A program made the position numbers and the translations under genes. From positions 13,067,501 to 13,131,500 of the forward strand of contig JAXDDX010000001.1 in the NCBI GenBank assembly GCA_034670405.1: a stretch of DNA of 64,000 nt, in the 5' to 3' direction. Shown piece after piece: positions 45,138 through 55,700 of the stretch. The notes below the pieces were generated by a model. The model saw only the letters and a program-made list of their open reading frames with translations, was not told the DNA's origin and ran no database searches. Origin of the DNA: Hoplostethus atlanticus (taxonomy: Eukaryota > Chordata > Actinopteri > Trachichthyiformes > Trachichthyidae). How positions within the stretch are numbered: the stretch's first letter is position 1; every line of letters starts with the position of its first letter.

Positions 45138-48100
45138 CATGGTGATATGGACTGATTGGATGCATGCTCTTTATTATTGCTATTTACAGTATGTCATTAA
45201 CCGATTAAACTGGAGTCTAAGGGTTTTTTGGAGCGGTTTATTCAAACTCTATACTGTTTACTCCTCTAGTTTGTTTTCTTTCAGCAGATGACAACAACAC
45301 CATTCAAACTCAGTTGGCACCAAACACCCACAGACACAGACACCTGGAAATGCGGATCTTGGTCCACTTCCAGAAATTACTTTGTAATGGTTATAAGGAG
45401 ACGCTCATTTGTAGGTATTTCCTCATGCATGAACACCAGAGAATGTACACTACAGCAAAGAGCGCAGGCAAGTTTGTGTGCCTAGTTACAGGGACTGGAG
45501 ACGGATTGGCTTTGAATCCCTCCACTCCCCGACTGCCAAAATCTCTAAGCTGACAGGATGTCAGGTTACCAAAACTCTGTCCAATAAATGAGCGACTTGC
45601 AACGAATGCTGGATCCATGCGACTTTTGTTTCCAAGCCCTGGTTTGTTGTTTGTAATTGGGCAATGTGAACCTGAATGAAGCAAATACAAACATGCAACA
45701 AGCTTCAGACCAAAGAAAACAAAGTGTAGGGACTGAGCTTCAAGGGTTATCAGTGAGCCTAATGGTGTTATACATGAACACAAGGGCAAACTTACATTTT
45801 GCGGCTGAAAATTGGAAGATGAGGATGGTGATGTACTGATTTACAACATTAAAATGTGATACAATTAGACGCATCTTATGCTATTTGAGGAAGATGTAGG
45901 CTAGTCCGTTGACAATTGAACTATTACAGCCTATTTACAAGTTACAAGTGACGTCATCATAACCTAATATAAAATGCCTATAATATAATACAACTGTTTG
46001 ATGGTAGACGTGTTGACACATCTATCAAATGCATTACTGAGAATACTGAGGCGTAAACCTTCACAAACAAGGCTTTTCAAACCCTTTTATCAACAGCCTG
46101 TGCCAGTATCTCATATTCACACAATGTTCTTGGCAGCAACACTATTCCCCTCGGGGTTGAAATCTAACTGTGTCTCAGATTTTCATTGTTGCTTTACAGA
46201 TGGAGACACTTTATTAGAAAGCTATTTCACTACTCAAATGTCACTTTATTACCATTTCAAATAATGACTTCAAATGCAGTCACATGATGAGATAGGAGAG
46301 GGAATGAAAGCAAAATTCCTTTGATTTGGATTAAAAGTGGTTTATTCAAGCATACATTGCAATCTCTATACAAAGAGCAGTTGTTTTTCAGCTCATTTAT
46401 ACAAAATTGATTTTCCATTACCTTGGGCTTTGTTCGTGTTCTTGCCATATACCTTTATGCCTCATGTACAGGCACAGAGACATTTGTGAGTGCTTTTGGG
46501 TTAGTGCACACATGCTTATTTGAGCGTAGGCCACAAGCTATCTCATTGAGCATCATATCAACTAAGCCTGCATACTGTATCTGTATTTTAAATGCCACTT
46601 AATGTTTTGAAGCCAGCAGAAGCCCTTCAAACAAGCTTAAAAGTGCTTTTTAATGGGGAGTGAGCTTGACAGCTAATGAAACCACGACTTTCTGCCTCAA
46701 GGTCCCCTTGCTCTGGTAATGTGGATGATGGGGGGTCACAATGAAGAGAGAAGGGACTTGTGTGTCCAGAGGGAGGGAGAAAGGCACGTTAACAACTTCC
46801 ACTTCCCCATCTGCTGCCGTCCGCTTCGCTCTCAGCGTGGCTCCGTAGTCATGGCAATCGCCACTGGGCAGATGATGCGAAAGTGCATCTGGCAATGAAT
46901 CTGAGATCAGCAGACGGATGCTTGAGTTCATTCTGAAACCATTTACAACATGGGGCCCCCCGAGGAGCCACAAGAGTACCTCAAGTAAACCAAGACTGTA
47001 TTGAAGGTCACGTATTTCTAGCCGGAGTTTGTGACCATTCCTGTAAATTCTCCATGTTGCAAGGTCATATTATTGATGAGTGTCCATCAGTAACTTCCAT
47101 GTTAAGCAAGGCAAGGCAAGGCAGGGAGAGATCTTTCCCACGTGACTCAGTGAGGACAGACTCAGGTGTATAAATACAAATGTGGCTGTACCCTCTATTT
47201 CTCACCCAAATGTTCCCTTCTCCTCCTGCTCGGCTGTGTTCTTTTGACTTACACAGACCAGCAGGAGAGGTTAATAAGAAGAAGTATAAATTGTCCATTT
47301 CTATTTCAAACATGACACCGGGTGTTATTAGCCACGCTTACACAGTGCTTTTATGGATCATAACTCACAGGAAACAGATGACACCCGTAATTAAAATCTA
47401 TGATTTCCAGCTGCAGCCGGAGCATGGACGGCTACTGCGGTGGTAAAAATATTCTGTGTTTGAGGTCAGCGGGATTTAAGCCCCTGTCTTCTTCTTCAAA
47501 ATTAAAGGTATTTAACTGGATATTCTTGAAGAGCAGTAAACGTTGATAAAACAAAAAGTTTTGGTCTTCTGGGGGTCATATCATCGATCATATTGCCCCA
47601 CGTTTGAGCACCTTTACACTTTACATTATCAGATTTAGAAGTGATTTTCAGATCTCACTGATGATTTAAAGGCACAGACGCGTCTGGCAACAAGCGATAT
47701 CACATGATATGACATCATATGAGGAAGCCTGAGGTCCTCGTCTGTTTTCAAGTCCAGATTGAAACAACAGGTGACCAGGGTCTTTTCCATCAGGGTTCCT
47801 GATGGAAACCTGTATCATCTTTAAAATTGCTTCTTAAAACTCACTGATATAGGCTCACTTAACTTAGGCTCACTTCATTGTTCTAATCTTTAATTGTTCC
47901 TGACCTTTTTCATTTTCTTGCTGTGCCTGTTTCTTGCTTTACTTACATTGCTCTTTTTACTGTTAATTTTGTATTTTTTTGTTTTCATGTACAGTCGTTT
48001 TGAAAAGTAATATACAAATAAAGAATATTATTACATTATCATCGTCAGGGCATGCAAACAACTTTAGTAGCCAGTGGCTCCAGAGCTTTCTAGGACAATT

Positions 48101-49221
48101 AGCAGCAAATGTAATAGAATAAAAAAAAAAGTACCAGTATTTGGCTGGTGGTAAAAATCAAACCCAACATCTTTCCCTCAGTTACTAGCAGCATAGATGC
48201 AGCCCCACTATACCTAGTCTTACTGTATGTCTCCATCTAGTGCCTCAAGACATCACATAGAGCACAATGCAAGAGAATATAACTGGCTTTATATGTGATG
48301 ATGATTCTTTTCACAATGAAAAATAAATTCACACAAATGTCTCCCAAATAAATCTCTACTCAGAATATTAAATTTAAGTAATCTTTATTTATTTTCATGA
48401 AATGTCTTTTTGATAAACAATCTTAAAACTACAGTAAAATCTTCCACTAATGACAATGTGTTGACAGCATTTTTTAATCAAGAGTTTTTTAACTCACCCA
48501 TCAATTTTTTAAGGCCTAACCTGGCAACCAGGCTTAAAAAAGGAACAGATCCCCAGTAATACCCACAACAATGATGAATCCACCACATGCTGCCTCTGAG
48601 TGACTCTGACTGACTGACTCACTGAGAGGCATATTGGGTTTTGGTCCAGGCACAATATTGCTGAAGAGGAGGCCAAAGAGGCCAAATAAACACCTGAATC
48701 AAAAGACAGATGACTAACACCTACTGCTATGTTCACTCTGTTGGTTTGTTATGTAATTGTGCAAAAAACACTCAAAGCAACCATCTCTGAGGAACTACGG
48801 CTGCCAGATTTGGGGATCTTTCTGCTAGTAGGTCATAATGTCAAACCAAATGGCAGTAAAATGCTGAACTCACTTCATATGAAAAAGTAATTATACATAG
48901 ATGACCTCTGGGTAGAGAGGTAAAATGTTCACAGTGTTTTAAACCTTTCATGGTTTACAGATCATGTAAGGTTATTTACATTAGCTGAAATACCGTATGA
49001 CCCCATTAGCGTGTTAACAAGTTCAAACTTCTTTTGATTTAAAACATAAAGTAGCCATGGCATTCATTCAGTCAAAGCATGTTTTGGATTTGGGTTAAAG
49101 CAGCATGTCGCTACAGTCCATCCAGGAGTCAACTCTGTAGTAAACGTTGAATGCTGACAGAAGGATGGAAAAGGCACCAGCGCGACACGACCAGAGCGTC
49201 GTTGATAATCTTTTGATTCCT
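45138..49221. other. non-coding stretch between convergent genes
   Basis: Contains the 3' untranslated ends of mterf2 (left) and the DHFR-like gene (right; minus-strand AATAAA at 48384-48389). At about 47830-48030 is a sequence ending GTTTTGAAAAGTAATATACA then AATAAAGAATATTATTA, resembling the 3' tail of a fish retroposon. No coding exon seen. Confidence 0.45.
47830..48030 (+). repeat. probable retroposon 3' tail
   Basis: A T-rich stretch leads into GTTTTGAAAAGTAATATACA, then AATAAAG and a short ATTATTAC tail. This is the usual layout of a teleost retroposon 3' end with a microsatellite-like tail. Family not identified. Confidence 0.35.
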
Positions 49222-50324
49222 TCAGTTTTTCATCTCCTCTGCATCACAAATTTCTTTCTTGAATACTTGGAATTTGAATTTGATGCCGTTCTCCTCTTGA
49301 ATCTCGCTCGGTACACCGGGAAATCTTATTTGGAAACAAAAAAAGACTTCAGATGAGAGATCACATGAGAGATCACATGAGAGATCACATGAAGCGATTA
49401 CAAGACTGAAAAGCAGCTGTGGGTGGATACAGCATGTAGAGGCAAAAGTACACATTTGAAAACATGGAATGGGATATAAAAGATAATTTAGTACACATGT
49501 TCAGGCACAAAACCATTAAAAAGAATGTGAGGTTCAGACAGGCTACTTTCAGTGTAAGTAATGTTTGTAAAAGTTAGTTGTTTCAAATTAACTATCCGAT
49601 CTAGCAAAGTTTTTTGATTAAGAATTGTTTTACCTTCATATCGGGGGGTTCAGACATAGGGCCACAGCCCTTAGTGTTAGGAAGGCCTGTACTAATGGCT
49701 GGGAATGAGATAAAAAAACATACCTGTCTTGCATTTTAAAGACAGCTCTGTCAAACAGAGGGAAGAAAACGTTGCAGTCGAAGTCAGCCATGACGTCTGT
49801 CAGGTAAACCAAGTCGCACCATGGGTGCATCAGACCGTCCTGATCGTACAGTGGAGGCAACAGATGTACACTGTACTGTGCCTAGACAACTTCCTGTATG
49901 CTTTGTTGTGTAGATCTAAACAGAACATTAAAACAGAGGGATTAAAGCTGCACTAGGTTTACCTTGTAGACCTGAGTCCCGCCAACAACCCAGATGGTCT
50001 CTATCAGGTCAGCCAGCGGAGGCTGTGTGGCCAGGCGGACGCCACTCTCAAAGTCCTGACATAGGAAGTGGGCGTGATCTGGAACTGTGCTATTGGAGAG
50101 AGAGATGTCACTGACCACCAAACAACTACCCTCAGGAACCCAGCCCATGAGCCCCACCAACCTCCACAAAATAACCACATGCACACACACACACACACAC
50201 CTGGAATGTAGATTATCCACTCTTACGCTTGATTAATTTTGTATAGTGAGAGTGATGTGTTGTGTCATCTGTTGGTGTTTGAACATTTTCTAGATTCCTC
50301 TTGTTGCTTGTTCCTAAACATGCC

Positions 50325-50410
<86 letters not shown>

Positions 50411-51214
50411 CTCACCTCAGTGTGTTACTCAGAACCATATGCATAACATTGGCCATTCGGAATAAACAGTCTGGGTTGGAGAACCAGGACAGTCTGCCCC
50501 ACACCAACAGGTTCATCTTTCCTGTAGTAGATGGTTTGAAACAAAATCCCACATCAGTTACTGCAGTTCCCACCGTTGCGCTCATTACTGCAATGGAAGA
50601 AAGCCCTCCACAAGCTGTACTTCCTATACAGATAAACTTTAATGTTCATAATCACCTGGCTGCGACACTCTTGTGACATTGCTCAGAAAGAACCGGAATT
50701 CAGACCTGTGAAAGCAACATTTTCAATAGCGCAAGGACAAAAAATAATTAAATAAATAATAAAGTCACTAAATACTTCCCTATCACAGGCTGTTTCTCTT
50801 GGGCTAGGTTCCATATGGGAGTGTCCTTATGAGAAAGAAATATAGTAGGCCTAGTACTATTATACAATTTTAGAAGGACACTATACAAATATCAAATACA
50901 AAGGGAATATTATACTGATGCCATAGGAAATAGAATACAGAATACAATAAAATACAGTACTGATTGAGAACCACTATGAGTCGCTATAGGAATATTATAG
51001 GACACATATCTCGAGGAAACGTCTGACATTTCTGATACAACCTTCCATCTGAATTGAATTAAGACCAGACTTTACGCAACGCTATCAATCTATTATTGCA
51101 CTCTTACGGTAAATGCCAGGGCAGCCGTCCATCCTTTCCGATCCCCATGCCATTGCAAGCCGCTGCGATGAGGCGGATAGGTTTCCTCGGCACTTGGTCC
51201 CGGTTCATCTCCAT
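49222..51214 (-). CDS. dihydrofolate reductase-like protein, six exons
   Basis: Exons (minus): 51108-51214, 50656-50705, 50416-50521, 49963-50089, 49724-49839, 49222-49324. All borders are GT-AG and in phase; total 609 nt, 202 residues. The second, third and fifth exon lengths (50, 106, 116) match my recollection of mammalian DHFR exon sizes. DHFR reduces dihydrofolate to tetrahydrofolate with NADPH in the cytosol. Visible landmarks: IRLIAAACNGMGIGKDG and LPWHLP (residues 14-36), catalytic acid E38, the NADPH-site WVVGGTQVYK (121-130), and the C-terminal FPGVPSEIQEENGIKFKF block. The segment after GK (54-88) is unusual: LLVWGRLSWFSNPDCLF replaces the usual LVIMGKKTWFSIPEKNRPL, so one NADPH-phosphate lysine is Arg and the RPL motif is lost. 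ATG at 51214 is the first in frame; ATG at 51208 is an alternative. Probably an old paralogue of dhfr rather than the main enzyme; activity is plausible but unproven. Confidence 0.88.
49355..49390. repeat. three tandem copies of a 12-bp unit in a dhfr-like intron
   Basis: GAGAGATCACAT occurs three times in exact tandem at 49355-49366, 49367-49378 and 49379-49390, ending about 30 bp upstream (in gene direction) of the last-exon acceptor. Confidence 0.9.
50329..50408. repeat. pure 80-bp AG microsatellite in a dhfr-like intron
   Basis: Forty uninterrupted AG units begin only seven bases from the exon 3 donor (50414-50415). In the transcript the donor GTGAGAG runs almost directly into a CU repeat. 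Confidence 0.97.
50869..51000. repeat. second copy of the 28.5-kb MITE-like repeat, in dhfr-like intron 1
   Basis: It shares TTTTAGAAGGA, CCATAGGA and the 21-bp GTCGCTATAGGAATATTATA segment, in the same order, with 28500-28575. A related piece in reverse orientation sits at about 51620-51690, upstream of the first exon. Confidence 0.65.
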
Positions 51215-51619
51215 CAGCTAAACCAACTAAACCAGCGACGGTGCGGGACCAAGTGCGGAAACGCTACAGTTTACAACACCCACCGACCCGCAGTCATCCC
51301 CGGACGGTAATTCCAGTGCGTCGTTGGCCTATAATAACCGAATTCTTGTCCAATTGTAGGGCACGCGTACAGGCGTCAATTGCTTTCCCAACCCTTGATA
51401 CTCTGTCACACGTAACACATCTGGATGTGATCTGTGAGCGGAAGTCAGAACGTGACTGGCTGTCAGGCTGTTACAGAATACCAAATATTTACCGTAGTAG
51501 AGGTCGGTCCTCCTAATACGCGTCAACTGTGATGTTTGGACACGTTGCCACTACCTAGTTCACTGTCATGTTCATGCAGTATTCCCATGGCGCCTCACTG
51601 CGTGTCTGTGGTGTGCTAT

Positions 51620-51690
51620 AGTTTTTATAGTGACCCGATAGTACTTTTCATGGTATTATTTATCTCCTATGGTGATGATTCTTTTGTTTG
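51620..51690. repeat. reverse-oriented fragment of the same MITE-like repeat
   Basis: The reverse complement of this piece (…CACCATAGGAGATAAATAAT…, …GGTCACTATAAA…) follows the order of 28561-28615. It lies about 400 bp upstream of the DHFR-like start codon. Confidence 0.55.
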
Positions 51691-52028
51691 ACATAGTAGA
51701 TGGGGGTTTAAAGGCCTATCTACCGTTTTCACGCCAAAGCTTCCAACAGAATTTGTTTTCTTGTGAGGGTGGATGAGCCTCTGAAACAGCATTTAGACTA
51801 AAACATTGCAACCCAGGCTGATGAATATTTTTTAGGTGGGTTAGCAGCTCCTCGGGGCAGGGTGACCCAAAACACCTGGCTAGGGGTACATTGGCTTTTA
51901 AATGAAGAATTCAGTTCCCAAAAAACATTACTGCACATTTTATTCACTCATTTAATTGTTCAAAGAAAATAAAATGTCACTGCAGGCTTTAGAGACTGCT
52001 TTTAATGCACCTAAACTGTATTATATGA

Positions 52029-52080
52029 TTACATTACAGTCATTTAGCAGGCGCTTTTATCCAAAGCGACTTACAAAAGG
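52029..52080 (+). repeat. common fish interspersed-repeat core
   Basis: Reads ATTACAGTCATTTAGCAGGC, GCTTTTATCC and AAAGCGACTTACA, a phrase set present in very many copies in teleost genomes. It lies between the cry1 3' end and the DHFR-like promoter. Confidence 0.7.
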
Positions 52081-52226
52081 TGATAGTTGGCTGAGAGTCT
52101 CAGTCGGTAATGTAATTTAATGTCATTTTTTGTAAGGGGATAGATGAGGAGTTGAAATCTGTTGGCAGTCTACTGTAGTGGAAATATAACAATTTAAAAC
52201 AATAGGATACAACAAGGTTTTTGTCC

Positions 52227-52232
52227 TTTATT
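52227..52232 (-). terminator. candidate cry1 polyadenylation signal
   Basis: AATAAA on the minus strand about 480 nt downstream of the cry1 stop codon. It is the first AATAAA I see in that direction, though its use is not proven. Confidence 0.4.
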
Positions 52233-52712
52233 AGCAATTCATAAGTTACAATTTGGTCATCCTTTATACAAAAATAACAGACTTACGTTCACATGGGAGA
52301 GAAAAGCACATGCATTCAGAGTACAACTCTTGAGTTTTGGTGACTCGCATTATTTTTTTTTACAAAGGGGATAGTGAAAGCCCCATGACAAAATATACAA
52401 ACTCCCCACCACTGTGCACACAGCTGAGGAATTGGGACATCAAAGCATTCAGGTTAATAGTAAAATATTCAGCTCTCTACTCCTGAGGCTAACGTAAAGA
52501 CCCAGCTGACTGAATGGTTAGTGGATAGGCCAGTTAGAGAGACAGCTGAGTAGCAGGTTGCCTGTGTGCATCCCTATCCCCTCATTTCCCTCTCTTCTAC
52601 GGGTGTTAAGTTACAGTGTGTCAAGGCAGGACATTGTAGGGCAGGGCTGCTATCTGGATGGAAAGGACAGAGTGGGGGACTGAGAGGCCCTTTTCAATCT
52701 GCTTTTCAGACA

Positions 52713-55700
52713 CTAATTGCTCTGCCGCTGGGCTTTAGAGCTGTTCACCAGGGTGGGCTCTTCACGACGCCGCTTCTGAGTGGATTGTCCTCTGCCTGTA
52801 TTAAAACAGAACAAAAATATATTTTATTCATCATTTTTTTGCTGGTTTTCCCAAGGAGAGTACCTCATATTACTTTGGTGTCCAACAACTTGCATTTTGC
52901 TTCCTGAATGTGATAAAAAAAAAAAAAAAATCATTATAATCTTGCTTAAATGCACCCAAGAGGGTCAAGTTGACATCTGGGAACCTACAATTTCCCTTTG
53001 TAATGTAGCACCTTTTGATATCCCTGGCCTACACAATGACAAAATTGGTTAATTTATGTTGTATGTTGTATATTAGAGCCCATTATCCAAAGACTTTGAA
53101 ATGCCTACATCCATTATGTAGGCCAGGGATGCTACATCTGATACCACATAGGTTGTTGCATTGCCTTTTGAAAGGTTAAAACCTTATCCTTGAGTGTGTT
53201 GATTTTAGATATACTGAAAATGTCACTTCATAATGCAGTGAAAATAAACTGATTTTCATCCAATACAGCCTTGATGTGGGCCAAGGGTGATGAGATGCAG
53301 TAGAATTCCTTGCAACATTTCAATACTAATGCCATTAAATATTTTAGCATTTCTTCAGTTGCTCAACCTGCAGCCTCAATGTACTGACATGCTTGTTTCT
53401 TCTCCATTGTGCACAATCTGCCATGTGTGCATGTGTGTAATGGCAGCCTTTCAACCTATCTACACATCTACCTGTTTGAGAGGTTCCCTCTTGCATGGAG
53501 GGGTCTTGAGTGGACACTCCCGGATGTGTGTTGAGTCCTCCAACGTGACTTGCATTTGTGCCATTGTTGGGATTGGCAGGTACTGTTGCCAACAGTCCTG
53601 TAAAGTAACCAAAGAGTTGTAATTTCCCTCCAAGACCATACTTGTTTGTTACAAGTTAAGTTTAATTTCTTCTACCTACACAAGTAACATCTAGCTGTCC
53701 ATTAAGATCATCGCGTGACCTTGAGAAGTTAACATGGATTTACACAATCCCTACCAAGTCCTCTGTAGCAGGAGAGCTGCTGGTAAATCTGCTTCATCCG
53801 CTCTATGTTGAGGCGGCTGGCCTCGGCATGGTGCACCATGGGTTTGGGATAGTGGACTCCTATGATACACTTGGCTGCTTTCTGCACTTCCTCCGGGGCA
53901 TTCCAAGGATCGTAGATGTATCTGGCAGGGAAGCCCCTCAATATGGGCAGATAACGCCTGGCAGCATAGAAAGAAAAGGATGAAGAGGAATGAAAAAGAT
54001 ATGAGAAATACAAATGCAATAAGGATGGCTATGAGAATTTGGTCACTGAATGTGATCATGTAGTAGTGTTGCAGTTTGGGCTACACACTACACTACACAT
54101 TTCAAACAATTTGTTGATATGGTTGTTGTCTTGAGCAACCATGGCCCCATTAGAAATGGCTGCAGGGGGACAAAAGTTCATCTGTACAGCCGTATCAGCT
54201 TGTGAAAGTGTAGTGCACTGTGACATCCATGTTATCTGGATGAAAGCTCTGACCCCTCACCGTATGTAGTCTCCTTTGGGGTCTGTGCGTCGTCCGAATC
54301 CCACGGGGCAGTAGCAGTGGAAGAACTGCTGGAAGAAGGAGCTGCAGGAGAGCCACATCCAGCTGCCAGCATTTACACTCCAGTCCACATCCAACAACAA
54401 CTCCTCAAACACCTAAAGATACCGCAGACACAGGGGATAGTAAGATATACTGCACGGTAGTACTGTTGATCATAGCAAGGACCTCCAGGACAGCGACATC
54501 CAGCTGCCTGCATTCACACGCATGCAAACTTTTCTATTAGTATCCTTTCAAATAGTGGTGATGGATGACATTTCTGTGTAAAGTGTTAAAAAAAAATACT
54601 GAAGTTACTTGATTCTGTAGGTCTCAAAACACTGGTATTTGTGTTTCAATGCTAGAGCTTGCTTTGGCTTTTGCCTCATTTCCTCCTACTGTCACTTCCA
54701 TTCTCCCCTCCTCACCTTTATGCCCTCCCTCTGAACAACTGATCCTTGTCTCCTTGTGAGGAAAGCAAGCTGCAACTCTCTTTGCTTCCTTTCATTCCTT
54801 CCCTCATATCCCACTGCACTATTCCCATCCCTCCATCCTCACCTTCATGCCTTCCTCCCAACTGATCCACAGGTCTCCCCTGGTGAGGAAGCAGGCCACA
54901 GCGTGCCTCGCCAAATGATGTATCCACCCCTCCTGCCTCAGCTGGGCCATGATGGCGTCTATCCAGGGGAAGCCCGTGCGTCCCTCCGCCCACTTGGCCA
55001 GCGCTTCAGGGTTCCTGTCCCAGGGGATCTGGACACACACAGGGTTGCCCTCCATCTTGTCAAAGCGGGGGTTGTTGGTGGCGGTTGTGTAGAAGAACTC
55101 CCTCCACAGCAGCTGGCCGTACAAGGAGAGGGGCGGGGAATTGTTCTTCTTGACCTGGTTAGAGAACAATGATAGTAGGTTTGCACGTGAAGTTTTATCT
55201 TGTGCACTTTGGATTGTGTTATGCCACACGATTCATTAGTCACACCACAAAAACTGCAATGTATCCCATTTCAAAAACTCAAAAAACATATGCAGAGAAA
55301 GCGTATATTTCTAGAATTGTAAACTTTTCATTTAAGGTGTGTCTTTTTAGGCATTAACTCACAGAAAAAAACTGAGTAAATGATCCAAAAAGTGACTATT
55401 TTATTCATTGCATTGTATTTTGTCAAGGGAAATTGGAATGAATATACTTGAGTTCAACAAAAAGTAAATATTTTCATGTCTTCATACCTTCCTGTACAGG
55501 TCAGTGAGTTTCAAGTAGAAGAGCCGACAGGAGAGACATCCAAAGCGAAGATGGGGGCTGAGGCCGGCGGGACTGGCCAGCAGGGAGTTAGCATTCATAC
55601 GGGGACGCTCAAAGCTGGCCACCCATGCCTGTAAAAAGAGGACCAACCAGCTATCATGAACATATCACCATCCAGGTCAGATTTTCATGTGGGTGCCGTG

